Assembly: GCA_963715635.1 (NCBI GenBank)
Contig: OY970261.1
Span: 2,046,001 to 2,110,000, forward strand
Length of the DNA: 64,000 nucleotides
Direction: 5' to 3'
DNA from: JAPKZH01 sp963715635
GTDB lineage: Bacteria > Acidobacteriota > Aminicenantia > Aminicenantales > UBA4085
Position 1 is the stretch's first letter. The number at the start of each line of letters is the position of its first letter. Positions 44,929-54,693 of the stretch are shown here, in pieces. Both the position numbers and the translations under genes were made by a program. The notes under the pieces were generated by a model, which was not told where the DNA came from, did no database searches, and worked only from the letters and a program-made list of their open reading frames with translations.

Positions 44929-45840
44929 CTAGCCGGGAATCAACGCTTTCTTTTTCTCGTAGCAATCCCAGTCGATGCTGAATACAGATTTCTTTAGATT
45001 CTCTTTGACTTTTTCTTTATAGCCTCGAGAGTCAAAATATTCCTTCAAGGGCTTGGTCAGAGCATGGACTTGCTCTTCGGCCTTCCACTCATACACTTCT
45101 CCACCGGACGTGCGCAGGCAGTTCAGATGGACTGCCCAGGCCAGCGGCTTGATGGGCACATGGCTGAACGTCTGCCGGATCGATTGGACCTCGCCCTCCT
45201 TGACCGGGTTGAGAAAACGAAAGTAGCGGGAAAACAGGACGGCGTTATGATAATAAGCCGGGAAGGCCAGCAGGCAGTCCATGTGGGTCAGCCGCCCCAG
45301 ATAGATAAAAATATCCACGATTTTTCTGCTCATCCCCAGTCCCGGATGCAATTGGCCTGGAAGGGCACCCCTCTTCTGAGAAAATCCTTCGAGAGGATTC
45401 TGGAGGGTGAGCCATTCAAAGATCAGACAGCGCGCGTCCGGCAGGGGGAAGCCCTCCACGAAATCGACCTTCGGCGAAAAGACCCCTTCCCGGATTTTTA
45501 AATCCACGATGACGTTTTCGGGCTTTTTCTCCTGGTAAAAGATCTGAAACCTCTGGAGCGGATAGGCGGCAGAATCCATATCAAATTCCAACGGCCAGAG
45601 CTCGCGCCGTCTTGCTTCTCGGAAAAAATTCTTCTTGCCGAGAACGGCGAACACTTCGGACAGGGTGTATTTGCCCAGAAACAGCGACGTGCCTTTCCGT
45701 CCGGCGAGCTCGGAGAAGAGGTCTCCTTCTTCAATTAGAGGCGCCTTCTCCCAGAAGGGGTTGATTTTAGAATCGTCCTTGCTCATTCGTTTTTCATACG
45801 GGAAATTCGAGCACATATGCCAAATGCCATTCGGCGGCAT
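44929..45840 (-). CDS. Conserved-looking cytosolic protein of unknown function
   Basis: 303 aa from the first ATG (45838-45840), or 285 aa from the ATG at 45784-45786; neither has a strong ribosome-binding site. No signal peptide or transmembrane helix. Mixed alpha/beta sequence with SLFLGKYTLSEVFAVLGKKN, VDLKIREGVFSPKVDFVEGF, LIFEWLTLQNP and RTSGGEVYEWKAEEQVHALT. I recognise no family or catalytic motif. It precedes rpmE-prfA-prmC on the same strand by about 70 nt and has its own promoter at 45865-45893. Confidence 0.72.
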   Translation of the reverse strand: MPPNGIWHMCSNFPYEKRMSKDDSKINPFWEKAPLIEEGDLFSELAGRKGTSLFLGKYTLSEVFAVLGKKNFFREARRRELWPLEFDMDSAAYPLQRFQIFYQEKKPENVIVDLKIREGVFSPKVDFVEGFPLPDARCLIFEWLTLQNPLEGFSQKRGALPGQLHPGLGMSRKIVDIFIYLGRLTHMDCLLAFPAYYHNAVLFSRYFRFLNPVKEGEVQSIRQTFSHVPIKPLAWAVHLNCLRTSGGEVYEWKAEEQVHALTKPLKEYFDSRGYKEKVKENLKKSVFSIDWDCYEKKKALIPG

Positions 45841-45864
45841 ATGTTTCGAAACTTTCCAAGAAAA

Positions 45865-45893
45865 ATTTTATTCGATTTATCGACATCTAGCAA
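45865..45893 (-). promoter_or_regulatory. Promoter of the unknown gene at 44929-45840
   Basis: TTGCTA (45888-45893), 17 nt, TAAAAT (45865-45870), minus strand. The start point would be near 45858, 18 nt before the first ATG. It may also feed rpmE-prfA-prmC. Confidence 0.5.
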
Positions 45894-45957
45894 GCGAAAA
45901 AAGACACACATCTATCATAAAAATGCCAGGGGAAAGAGAAGGGGGAAAGAGGGAAGG

Positions 45958-46503
45958 CTATTCTGAATAAAATGAAAGGGTGTCATCGCCGAGAGTCACT
46001 CGCCTCAGGAGCGAGAAATGCTTGGCCTCAAAGCGCGTCTTGAAATGGTGGCGCAGGATAATCAAGCCGCCCGGGGCCAGGATCCCTCGTTTTTTTATGA
46101 CCTTCAACGGGTTCCTCTCATCCAGGAGCTTATAGGGGGGGTCCAGAAAGATGATCTCGAAGCGGGCTTTTTCTTTTCCCAATTGGATCACGCCGCGGTT
46201 GAATTCTTTGGCAATGATCCGGACCCTGTCGCCAGCCCCGCACTTCTCGACGTTGTGCTTGATCACGCTGACGGCCGGATATAACTCTTCGATGAACACC
46301 GCTTGTCGGGCGCCGCGGCTGAGGGCTTCGATGCCGATAGAGCCCGTGCCGGCAAAGCCGTCCAAGATCACCGTTCCCTTCACCTCGTCCTGGAGGATGT
46401 TGAAAAGCGCCGACTTGAGCTTGTCGGGCATGGGCCGGACGTTCGCGCTGGCGACCTTCTTGAGCTTTTTGCCCTTGTAGATCCCGCTGATGACCCTGAT
46501 CAT
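45958..46503 (-). CDS. rsmD: 16S rRNA (guanine-N2) methyltransferase RsmD
   Basis: 181 aa. Methylates G966 of 16S rRNA with SAM. It begins MIRVISGIYKGKKL and has RPMPDKLKSALFNIL, the SAM loop ILDGFAGTGSIGIEAL and catalytic DPPY in IIFLDPPYKLL. Length is typical (about 180-200). It follows a secreted-protein gene by 9 nt and is likely co-transcribed with it. The gene downstream of it, at 44929-45840, has its own promoter. Confidence 0.92.
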   Translation of the reverse strand: MIRVISGIYKGKKLKKVASANVRPMPDKLKSALFNILQDEVKGTVILDGFAGTGSIGIEALSRGARQAVFIEELYPAVSVIKHNVEKCGAGDRVRIIAKEFNRGVIQLGKEKARFEIIFLDPPYKLLDERNPLKVIKKRGILAPGGLIILRHHFKTRFEAKHFSLLRRVTLGDDTLSFYSE

Positions 46504-46512
46504 GGTTTCTCG

Positions 46513-47085
46513 TTAATAATAGATCGTCACCCGGCCGGGGTTGGTCCGCATGTCCTTGATGCCCAACGGCAGCTCATACCAGTTATTGATGCTCGTGGCG
46601 TCCGTTTTTCCGAGTTTCGAGGCGATATAGATAATCATATCCAAGAGCATCAACGGCACTTGTCTCTCCTCCAAAAAGAGCTTTTCAAAATCCAGGCGGA
46701 TGTATCCGTTTTGAATCTCAAAATTCCCCTCAAAGTACAAATTCATCCGGGGCTTGAGGAGAAGGGGAAGTTTCTGGCCGCTCAAATCGATGAAGATCTT
46801 TCCTTCGATGCGGTTCTGGGCGAAGAGCTTCAGGCGAAGCTCTTTCATGACTTCCTCCTTTTCCGATTCGATCCGGTAGGCGATATAGGAATTCAGCTCG
46901 CTTTCGGTAAAGTCCATCTGTTGGAGCGGTTGGCCGGCCCTGGCCTGGCTGTCTATCTGGATTTTGCTCAAAGCCTGGACGACCCGCCGGGCTTCTTGAG
47001 GCGAATAAACGGGGCCGGCCCCGATAAAATCCGTGATCGCGGCCAGAACCACGACAATCGCCGCGCTTTTTTTAAAAATCCTCAT
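46513..47085 (-). CDS. Secreted protein of unknown function
   Basis: 190 aa from the ATG at 47083-47085 (GAGGGATAGTTCT before it). Signal peptide AAIVVVLAAITDFIGAGPVYS. The mature part contains MDFTESELNSYIAYRI and strand-rich amphipathic segments (MNLYFEGNFEIQNGYIRLDF), suggesting a curved beta-sheet of the sort seen in periplasmic lipid-handling proteins. That is a guess; no family recognised. It is directly upstream of rsmD. Confidence 0.65.
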   Translation of the reverse strand: MRIFKKSAAIVVVLAAITDFIGAGPVYSPQEARRVVQALSKIQIDSQARAGQPLQQMDFTESELNSYIAYRIESEKEEVMKELRLKLFAQNRIEGKIFIDLSGQKLPLLLKPRMNLYFEGNFEIQNGYIRLDFEKLFLEERQVPLMLLDMIIYIASKLGKTDATSINNWYELPLGIKDMRTNPGRVTIYY

Positions 47086-47240
47086 AGAACTATCCCTCAC
47101 ATGCTACCAGAATATCCCCCCTTTAGTAAATCGGCCGCTGACGTTTCGCCGGAACAGCCGTCATCAAACATTCGGCCTTTGGACAGAGCTCAAAAAGAAA
47201 AATCATTAGAAAAAAAATGATGGTGAGGAGCGTGGCGCTC

Positions 47241-48029
47241 CTATTTTTTAAAAGGTGATACGCACTCTTTTTCCGTCAGTTCAATCAGCCCCAGCGTCCC
47301 TAAGGTGACCATCGCCGTTCCCCAGGGAACCCAGAAAATGGGCAGGACTCCCCTTTTGCAGACGACATAAACGATATCGCCGATATCAGCCGCCTGAGCC
47401 GCCTTCATAAAAACGTTCTGGCCGGCCAACGCCCGGCGGACAGAGGTCCCGCTGATTTTCAGGGATTTGACGTCCTGGTAAAAATTCGTGACTCCGCCTC
47501 TGACCCGGATGCTATCATCAAGCTGAAGGAGACCTCTCTCCACAAAGACGTCCGCTTCCTTGGTGTTGGGGTTATAGCCGACGACCCGTCCCACTCTCGC
47601 TTCGCCTTCTTGCTCCTGCTGCTCCTTCAACACGACCTGAACAGCGGACCGGACTTGTCCCTCATAAGCGTTGAGAGACACCGCTATTTTTGCCGTTTCG
47701 TTGGCCAGAATGCCGATGAGCTCATTCCCGTTGAAATCTCCCTGCGGGGTGGTAATCCCGAAGCTATAGATCCCTTTGCTGAGCCCCTGGATGGTGAACA
47801 TTCCCTGTTTGTTTGTCGGGGCCGCTCTATAAACGGCTCCGGTCGAAGTATTTTTGACGACGACGACAGCGCCTTCGACCGGGGTCTTCCCGTCCTTTTC
47901 GTAGATATAACCGATGAGATTTCCCTTTTCGAGCGCTTGGGCTCGGAGCGAGAGTGAACACGCCCCGATAAAGAAGACCAATAAAAATCCCAAATAAGAA
48001 GCCGAGAGATTCCTGGCACCTCTAACCAT
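47241..48029 (-). CDS. Membrane-associated protein with a carboxypeptidase-regulatory-like domain
   Basis: 262 aa. An N-terminal signal (YLGFLLVFFIGACSLSL, a possible lipobox) precedes a CarboxypepD_reg-like beta-sandwich: LIGYIYEKDGKTPVEGAVVV followed by NKQGMFTIQGLSKGIYSF. The middle has GRVVGYNPNTKEADVFVERG, and the C-terminus has a hydrophobic segment (IFWVPWGTAMVTLGTLGLIEL), so it may be anchored twice. The ATG at 48027-48029 follows GGAGGATCTT. It is the last gene of the exopolysaccharide-side run and may act in surface attachment. The role is not known. Confidence 0.7.
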   Translation of the reverse strand: MVRGARNLSASYLGFLLVFFIGACSLSLRAQALEKGNLIGYIYEKDGKTPVEGAVVVVKNTSTGAVYRAAPTNKQGMFTIQGLSKGIYSFGITTPQGDFNGNELIGILANETAKIAVSLNAYEGQVRSAVQVVLKEQQEQEGEARVGRVVGYNPNTKEADVFVERGLLQLDDSIRVRGGVTNFYQDVKSLKISGTSVRRALAGQNVFMKAAQAADIGDIVYVVCKRGVLPIFWVPWGTAMVTLGTLGLIELTEKECVSPFKK

Positions 48030-48099
48030 AAGATCCTCCAAAAATTAGCCTGGAAGGATTATGAGCAGGAAAAACGAAAATGTCAAGCCGGAAATTATT

Positions 48100-49803
48100 T
48101 TATGGAACATTTCCCGGCTCGTCGCCCAACGCCAGGGTCATTTTGAGCAACGTCGCGGGCCCATTCAACGCTTGGATGCGTAAGGTATTGGGGCCGACCT
48201 CGGAAGGGAGATCCAGGGACAAAACTGGATCCTGGAGATAATCCTCCCAAACGACTCGTCCGTTGAACAGGATGGAGAGGAATGGAAAAGCCTCGGGCGA
48301 AGCCTCTTGAAAACTCAGCGACAGCCGAAATTTCCTGCCATCCAGGGAAAAACTCTGAGCATAAGCGCCCCCGAAAGGAATCGTCGTCTCAGCCGGCAAA
48401 GTATCTGCAGCCGCCATTTTATGGATGGTTTGGTCGGCCTTTTGCAGCCCATCCGTATCATTCAGCCGCTCGTAATTTTTTATCATCTTGGCCAGGAGGC
48501 TGACCTTCGGGCCTTCGATGTCAGCCGATTTTTTGTAGAAATTATTGGATTCATAAAGATAATCGAGCTTCTGGTAAGCATCGCCGACAAGCTCCAGGAC
48601 AGCGGCGTAGTCCTTTTTCGCCCCCTGCGGAATGACCAGGACGCTTGATTCCAGGGCCTGGCCCGCCTGGATGACATCCCTGTAGCGGTTTTGTTTGTAG
48701 GTCAGAAACAGCTCAAAAGAAAACAGGGCTAGGTTTTTCAAGGTCAGGATGGATTTTTCTTCGAGCAAACCCCTTTCCTTGAGAAAACTTTCCAGGTCGG
48801 AAGCTCCCGAAAGCTGGTCCTCGAGGTTCAAATAGGCATGCAAGTCGCCCAGCGCCGCTTCGATCGTCCGCGTCTCTTCGATTTTGCATTTGGCCATCGC
48901 CAGATAAATCGCCTTGAGCGTGTTTTTAAAATCCAGATGATCAATGGGGCTCTGATTAACCAAGCCCTGATAAAAATAGATGCTCTGGAGTCCCGCCAGC
49001 GCCGATTGAAAGCGTTCCAATGCCTCTTGGACATGGAACACGCCCAAAGCGTTCTGGCCGGCGATCAGTTCATTTCTGGCCTTGTGGAATTCCAACTCTT
49101 CCGCCCGGCAGAGATATTTCACCCGCTCCTCCCTCGATAACGACCGTTCCCCCAAAAACCGGGCAAACAGCCGATAAACGGCGGCATCTTCGGGGAGGAC
49201 CTTTTCCATGACGGCATAGTCCTTAATGTGTAAATCCCACTGTTCGAGGACGGCCGTTGTTCTCTCGAGATCTTTGCCGACGAGACTTTCCTTGACGATA
49301 TCGAGCGCGAGGAGCTGGTCCTCCGGCGAGAGACTGGGCCAGCGGACGAGCAGCGCTTTTCCCACCTCGGCATAAATTTCTGTGTCCCGGCCCGAGAGGC
49401 GGGCTGCTTTTTTATATTCTTCCAGAGAATTCTCGGGGACGGGGAAACCCGTCAATTGAATGTACTGCAGGGCCTGGCCAAAATAAAAATGAGCGGCCGC
49501 CAAAAACGGATTCAAGGTCAGGGAGCGGAGAAAACGATCATAAGCTTTCTCGAAATCCCGATCCCGGAGTTGGGGGTCGCCGAGGCGGCTGATTCCTCTG
49601 TCGAAATAGGATTTGGCCAATTCCAGGTCAAGGAGGTTGTTCCAGGCCAGGAGGGTTTGTCCTTTTTCCAGGATCCGGATCTTTTTTTCGATATTGGAGG
49701 TCCGCTCTTTGGCCTGATCATACAAGGAGCTTCCCCTGTAAAGGACCACATCTGCCAGAGCGGCGATCGATAAAAGAATGAAGATGGCCGTCTTTTTTAT
49801 CAT
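48100..49803 (-). CDS. TPR-rich membrane-anchored protein of the exopolysaccharide locus
   Basis: 567 aa. The start ATG at 49801-49803 lies 1 nt after the stop of the O-antigen-ligase gene (TGA-C-ATG), so it is coupled to it. An N-terminal transmembrane or signal segment (IKKTAIFILLSIAALADVVL) is followed by TPR-like helices (YDRFLRSLTLNPFLAAAHFY, KDYAAVLELVGDAYQKLDYL). The last 120 residues are beta-rich (FSLDGRKFRLSLSF, GRVVWEDYL) and form a separate domain. TPR proteins beside polymerase and export genes often hold the complex together. The family is not recognised. Confidence 0.75.
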   Translation of the reverse strand: MIKKTAIFILLSIAALADVVLYRGSSLYDQAKERTSNIEKKIRILEKGQTLLAWNNLLDLELAKSYFDRGISRLGDPQLRDRDFEKAYDRFLRSLTLNPFLAAAHFYFGQALQYIQLTGFPVPENSLEEYKKAARLSGRDTEIYAEVGKALLVRWPSLSPEDQLLALDIVKESLVGKDLERTTAVLEQWDLHIKDYAVMEKVLPEDAAVYRLFARFLGERSLSREERVKYLCRAEELEFHKARNELIAGQNALGVFHVQEALERFQSALAGLQSIYFYQGLVNQSPIDHLDFKNTLKAIYLAMAKCKIEETRTIEAALGDLHAYLNLEDQLSGASDLESFLKERGLLEEKSILTLKNLALFSFELFLTYKQNRYRDVIQAGQALESSVLVIPQGAKKDYAAVLELVGDAYQKLDYLYESNNFYKKSADIEGPKVSLLAKMIKNYERLNDTDGLQKADQTIHKMAAADTLPAETTIPFGGAYAQSFSLDGRKFRLSLSFQEASPEAFPFLSILFNGRVVWEDYLQDPVLSLDLPSEVGPNTLRIQALNGPATLLKMTLALGDEPGNVP

Positions 49804-49804
49804 G

Positions 49805-51253
49805 TCAGGACTTCCGATGATAGACGGTGGCATAAGTCAGGGCTAGGACTGCGGAAAACAGCAGTCGATTGGCCGGGATATGCAGGTTGAAATCGGTCAA
49901 GCTGTGGATCAGCATGATGAAGACGGCAATGACCCCGCCCAAGGCCAGCCCTTTGATTTCCGGATTCCTGCGTTTGGACCATGTCCGGAATGAATCCACG
50001 GCGATATAGAGAACCGCCCCCGCCAACAGGAGGAAGCCGACGAGGCCCCATTCGGATAAATATTCCAAATAATCATTATGAGCATGGACAAGAGCCATGC
50101 CCTCAAAATTGATGGTTTCATAAACAGGATAGACTGAGGCAAACGTCCCCAGTCCCGAGCCGAAGAGGGGAAAATCCCGGACGATGGCCAGCACGTTGCC
50201 CCACAATCGCGGCCGTCCTTCGTGAAGCAGGTTGTCGAGCGAAAAACGCCCCACCATCGATTCAATGCCGATATAAAGAGCTAATATCGTGATGAGAAGG
50301 AATGTGACGATGAGGACGTTGCGGACCCAGACCTGGCGGTAGCGGACTTGGCTGAACTCGAAGGCGGCCAATTCTAAGAAAATCACAAAGGTCAGGAGAA
50401 GCAGGAAAACGCCGGAGCGAGAGTTGGATAAGATAATCCCCAGCGAGATCACGACCAAAGCGAGCATGATCAACACATTGAGGGAGACGTTTGTTCCTGT
50501 CCGACTGGAAAAGCGGTCCTTCCATTTCCTGCCGGGCCCGCCAAATAAATCCACGCGGGAGATCAGCAGGCCGATGGCCAGGGGAAGGATGAGCTCCAGG
50601 TAGCCTGAGAAGTGGTTCCGGTTGATGAACGTCCCCGTCGCCGAATCCAAATTATAGACTTTCTTGTAGATCAACACCCGGGGATGCTTTCGACTGAGCT
50701 CAAATATGCCGTAGGCGGCCTCGAACAAGCCCATGGCGATCAACACGATCATCATCCGCCGGATCTGGTGACGATGGGTGATGGTCTTGACGACAAGAAA
50801 CGCGATGAGGATATAGGAAACAAGCTCCAGGGCTTCCTTCACCGTGTCGGAAGGAACGAGGGACAGGCTGAAGAAATTGAATTCCGCAAAGCGGGGCGAA
50901 AATTGCTGATGAAGAGCCAGCGTCCGTGGGGATAGAATTTTGAGGAGGAATTTCGGAAGCGGCAGGAGCTGGAATGCGGTCCATAGGCCGAGCGCGGCAA
51001 ATGCATATTTCAGTCGGCCCAGCCTCTCGGAGAGCGGGCCATTGATCTGCGGCGGACGTTCCAACGAGAAATACATAGCCGTTAAAGCGATGGCGGCCAG
51101 CTGGATGACCAAAATGGCCCACTCGTCCGTGGACGCGGCCGGGAGCGGGCTGACGACCAACAGCGCCAGCAGGCCGGCCTCGATGATGGTTCGGCGAAGA
51201 GGGTCGCCCCGCTCCAAAAAAAATCGTTGCTTCCGGGGATTAGGTCTTTCCAT
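49805..51253 (-). CDS. O-antigen ligase/polymerase family membrane protein (first)
   Basis: 482 aa from the ATG at 51251-51253; no ribosome-binding site, so probably coupled to the Wzc-like gene that ends 17 nt before it. About 11-12 transmembrane helices. The Wzy_C/O-antigen-ligase hallmark loop is present: SATGTFINRNHFSGYLEL and SNSRSGVFLLL, then GSGLGTFASVYPVYE with HAHNDYLEYLSEWGLVGFLL. It probably polymerises undecaprenyl-linked repeat units or transfers glycan to an acceptor. A second member lies at 59054-60283. Confidence 0.85.
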   Translation of the reverse strand: MERPNPRKQRFFLERGDPLRRTIIEAGLLALLVVSPLPAASTDEWAILVIQLAAIALTAMYFSLERPPQINGPLSERLGRLKYAFAALGLWTAFQLLPLPKFLLKILSPRTLALHQQFSPRFAEFNFFSLSLVPSDTVKEALELVSYILIAFLVVKTITHRHQIRRMMIVLIAMGLFEAAYGIFELSRKHPRVLIYKKVYNLDSATGTFINRNHFSGYLELILPLAIGLLISRVDLFGGPGRKWKDRFSSRTGTNVSLNVLIMLALVVISLGIILSNSRSGVFLLLLTFVIFLELAAFEFSQVRYRQVWVRNVLIVTFLLITILALYIGIESMVGRFSLDNLLHEGRPRLWGNVLAIVRDFPLFGSGLGTFASVYPVYETINFEGMALVHAHNDYLEYLSEWGLVGFLLLAGAVLYIAVDSFRTWSKRRNPEIKGLALGGVIAVFIMLIHSLTDFNLHIPANRLLFSAVLALTYATVYHRKS

Positions 51254-51270
51254 GTCAGGCAAGGAAGATG

Positions 51271-53583
51271 TTAACGGGTGTTCCTTTTCTCTGTCCTGGT
51301 GGACGCCTCATCGCTGGCTTTATCTTGGTAGTACTCATACTGGAAGTAGGGCGCATAATAACCGTCGCTTCGGATTTTCGCGTCATTAAAGACGGCCCCG
51401 ACAACCTCCGCCTTAGCTTTTTTCAACTCCTCGATGGCTTTCAGCAGAAGCTTCCGTTTCGTGGAGTTGGTCTTGATGACGAGAATGGTCAAGTCAGAAA
51501 AGGAACTGATGATAAGGGGGTCGATGACGGCCAGCACGGGAGGGGTGTCGATAAGAATGACATCGAAACTGTCTTTAACGATCGTCATCAGGTCTTGCAT
51601 GCGCTTGGAATTCAGGAGTTCGGCAGGGTTCGGCGGATGGGGACCGCTGGGCAGGAGCCAAAGATTATCGGCGAATGTCTTCTGGATCACGTCAACCAGG
51701 GGCAGGCGGCCTGTCAAATAGCCGCTCAAGCCGATGCTGTCCTTGATTTTGAAGATCTTATGGAGACGGGGCTTTCTTAAATCGGCGTCGATGGCCAGGA
51801 CCTTCTCGCCCAGTTGGGCGAAGGAAACCGCCATATTGGTGAGAGTGGCCGACTTGCCTTCTTGGGGCGAGGCGCTGGTCAGGGCAATGGTTTTGGGCCC
51901 CACGACTGTCTGGGAAAACAAGATGGACGTCCGGATGGTCCGATAATCCTCGGCGATGGGGAGCTTGGGGAAGAGATAATTGATCAGCTCCACGTCTCGG
52001 ACATTGGCCAGGAGTTGGCCTTCTCTTCCTGTCAGGTCCGCGGCACCGTACGACTTGTAATATCCATCCTTCCTATTCCTTTGCCCCGGCGAAAAATGAG
52101 GGATAATGCCGAAAGAGGGCAATCCCATGAGCTTCTGCAGATCGTCCGGCCCTTTCACCGTGTTATCGAGGACATCGGCGAGAAAGGCCAAACCGAGGCC
52201 GCCCATGAGCCCCAGCAGAAGAGCGATAATCAGGTTCCTCTGGGTGTTGGGCGAAACCGGTTTTTCCGGAACGAGGGCTTTGTCCACGATCTTGATGTTG
52301 CTGGTATTCAGGCCGCTCAGCCTGGCTGAGACGCCCGTCTCGTTCTGTTTGGCCACTAAAGAATTCAACAGGGCCTGCATGTTCTGCCGTTCAATTTCCA
52401 GGCTTTTATAAAAGATGGCATCGCTGTTCATTTTATTGACGTCGGCGCGCTGGGCCTCCCGCATCTTGAACAAGGACGCCTCCGTGCTCTGGGCCGTGCG
52501 GAACGTCGATTCCGCCGCGTCAACGGCTTTCTGGATCTCGGTCTCCAGCTGGTTCTTTAAGCTGTCCAGCCGTGTCCTGAGCTGGATCATATCGACATAC
52601 TCCGGTTTATACAGGCGGCTCTTTTGCTCATACTCGCTTTTGATCTGCAGATAGCTGGTTTTCAAACTCTGAATCAGCGGATTATTGATGAACTGCGGCA
52701 GGGAGTCCACGCTCAGGCTTTTCAGCTCTCTGTATTGGGCTTCGGCGGCGACCCGGGCAATCTGGGCTTCCGTGTAGGCTTTGTCCAGGTCGCTGAATTT
52801 CGAGAGCACGCTGTTCTCCTTATCGTTCGTCACGAGGAGCTTCTTGTCCTCGCCGAATCTCTGGAGGGTCTTCTCCTTCAGGGCCAGGTCGTCCCGTAGC
52901 TTGGCGATCTGCTCATTGAGAAATTCGGAGGTCTGTTTGGTCGCCTCGAAGCGGGACTCAATGGTGAAGTTGATGAATTCCTGGGCCAGCGTGTTCACGA
53001 TGTCGGCCGCCAAGCGCGGCGAGGGGGCCTCGTATTTGACATCGACCAATCTGGTCTCCGCCACGGGCTGGACACTCAGTCCATCCAGGACGATTTTCGC
53101 ATAAAAGGCATAGGGATCGCCGATGTCTGCCCCCGGCGCCGCAGAGGCCGCCGCGGACTTGCGGGGAGCCAGCCAGCTCAAAGTGACAAACCATTTCACC
53201 ATTTGGAGGAGGTTGGGACGTTTGTTGTGAAGGGACTGGAGTTCCGGCCGGCCGGCGAGATTCATTTTTTTAGCGACCCGTTCCACCAAGGATCGGCTCT
53301 GAAGGATCTTGAGTTGCGTTTTGAAATATGTCCCTAGCATATCCGGACTATAGGCATTGGAGCTCAGGAGGTCCTGGACCGTTAAAACGCTGGACCCGGG
53401 TTCATCGATCTGGATGCTCGTTGTGGCTTGATACAGGGGCGTAGTGGTGAAGGAGATGATGAGCGTCAGGACGACCAGGACGGCGGTGGTACTGACAATC
53501 ACCCATTTCCTTTTTTTGACGATCTGCCAGTATTCAAAAAGGTCGAGGTCCTTTTTTCCGGCCGGTTTTTGCATGGCAACCAT
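51271..53583 (-). CDS. Wzc-like polysaccharide co-polymerase and tyrosine autokinase
   Basis: 770 aa. Wzz domain with TM1 (about 28-48) and TM2 (about 450-470), and a long periplasmic coiled coil between. The cytosolic BY-kinase has Walker A SASPQEGKS (569-577), Walker A' LAIDADLRKP (596-605) and Walker B VILIDTPP (675-682). The C-terminal Tyr cluster is YYAPYFQYEYY (742-752), the expected autophosphorylation site. Cyclic phosphorylation of such proteins sets polymer length in Wzy-type systems. It is followed closely by a polymerase/ligase gene. Confidence 0.92.
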   Translation of the reverse strand: MVAMQKPAGKKDLDLFEYWQIVKKRKWVIVSTTAVLVVLTLIISFTTTPLYQATTSIQIDEPGSSVLTVQDLLSSNAYSPDMLGTYFKTQLKILQSRSLVERVAKKMNLAGRPELQSLHNKRPNLLQMVKWFVTLSWLAPRKSAAASAAPGADIGDPYAFYAKIVLDGLSVQPVAETRLVDVKYEAPSPRLAADIVNTLAQEFINFTIESRFEATKQTSEFLNEQIAKLRDDLALKEKTLQRFGEDKKLLVTNDKENSVLSKFSDLDKAYTEAQIARVAAEAQYRELKSLSVDSLPQFINNPLIQSLKTSYLQIKSEYEQKSRLYKPEYVDMIQLRTRLDSLKNQLETEIQKAVDAAESTFRTAQSTEASLFKMREAQRADVNKMNSDAIFYKSLEIERQNMQALLNSLVAKQNETGVSARLSGLNTSNIKIVDKALVPEKPVSPNTQRNLIIALLLGLMGGLGLAFLADVLDNTVKGPDDLQKLMGLPSFGIIPHFSPGQRNRKDGYYKSYGAADLTGREGQLLANVRDVELINYLFPKLPIAEDYRTIRTSILFSQTVVGPKTIALTSASPQEGKSATLTNMAVSFAQLGEKVLAIDADLRKPRLHKIFKIKDSIGLSGYLTGRLPLVDVIQKTFADNLWLLPSGPHPPNPAELLNSKRMQDLMTIVKDSFDVILIDTPPVLAVIDPLIISSFSDLTILVIKTNSTKRKLLLKAIEELKKAKAEVVGAVFNDAKIRSDGYYAPYFQYEYYQDKASDEASTRTEKRNTR

Positions 53584-53771
53584 GGTTCGTCTCTCTAGGG
53601 CTAGACCGATTATCTCATTTTCCTAACGGTTCAAGGGACATTCAATGCCCAGACCTCCTCGAAAAAGGAAGGAAAAGATTGTACACCCCCTGCGGATCCC
53701 TGCCAATCGTCTCCACCGATGAATTCCAGGGTGAATTTTCGCCGGGCCGCCCTCACCTTCCACGAGGAGCG

Positions 53772-54635
53772 CTAGAAGATCGTCTCCGGAACATACACGA
53801 TATCGTCGGGCTGGAGCTGGATATCCTTGGCTTTGTTCTTCTGGATATCCTTGACATTGACCTTGATCTCTTTTTCATTGCCCTTGGCGTCTTTCCTTCG
53901 GATCACCACGCTTCCCTTGGCTGCTCTTTCCGTGAAGCCTCCCGCCTGGGCAATAGCCCGCACCAGAGTCGGGATGTTCGACCTGAGGACCTGAATGGCG
54001 CCCGGATTTTTCACCTGGCCGTAGACGTAAATCTGGACCACCTGGTCCACGGGAATATTGATGATGTCGTTGGGTTCCAGAACGACATTCAGCTTGGCGT
54101 CCCCTTTCTGCATGAGGTCTTCGACCGGAATTTTTAAAGAGATATTGGACCCGTCCGCCTGCTGGCGGATGATGATGATCTCCTTGCCGGCATCCCGGGC
54201 CAGCCCTCCGGCCTCGGCCAGGACCTCGAGCAGTGTCGTCCGGCCGAGCAATTCATACGATCCCTGCTTGGAGATCGCCCCCAGAATCGAGACTCTCTTG
54301 CTCCGGAATTCCTTGATCGTCACTTTCACCTGAGGATTGATGATATATTTCTCCTCCAAAAGCCGGCTGAGCTTCTTCTCCAGCTCCGCGGACGTCAAGC
54401 CGTCGACCTGGATTTCGCCCAAATAGGGAAACGTGATCTTCCCCTCTTCGGAAACCCGGACGGTCGTGCTCAGCTTGTCCTCTCCGAGGACCTTGATCTC
54501 CAACAAGTCCTTGGCGCCAATGCGGTACTCGTCGGCGCTTGTCTCCGGCTTGGCTTGATCCGCCGACGACAGAAACGGCCAAAACGCAAGACAAAGGACG
54601 AACCCCATAAAAATCAGCGATCTCGGTTTCCTCAT
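53772..54635 (-). CDS. Polysaccharide export (OPX) protein without outer-membrane helix
   Basis: 287 aa. Signal peptide (MRKPRSLIFMGFVLCLAFWPFL, cleavage near SSADQ), no lipobox Cys. The Poly_export domain (about 36-110) includes YRIGAKDLLEIKVLGEDKL, followed by two SLBB domains (about 113-195 and 205-285). It ends right after the second SLBB (LQPDDIVYVPETIF) and so lacks the amphipathic C-terminal helix by which E. coli Wza spans the outer membrane. The ATG follows GAAGGAGTGAATC. An outer-membrane beta-barrel is encoded just upstream. Confidence 0.9.
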   Translation of the reverse strand: MRKPRSLIFMGFVLCLAFWPFLSSADQAKPETSADEYRIGAKDLLEIKVLGEDKLSTTVRVSEEGKITFPYLGEIQVDGLTSAELEKKLSRLLEEKYIINPQVKVTIKEFRSKRVSILGAISKQGSYELLGRTTLLEVLAEAGGLARDAGKEIIIIRQQADGSNISLKIPVEDLMQKGDAKLNVVLEPNDIINIPVDQVVQIYVYGQVKNPGAIQVLRSNIPTLVRAIAQAGGFTERAAKGSVVIRRKDAKGNEKEIKVNVKDIQKNKAKDIQLQPDDIVYVPETIF

Positions 54636-54693
54636 GATTCACTCCTTCAAAAAGCCCAGCCGAGGGTCGGGCGCCGTTCGAGACAACGGGTTC

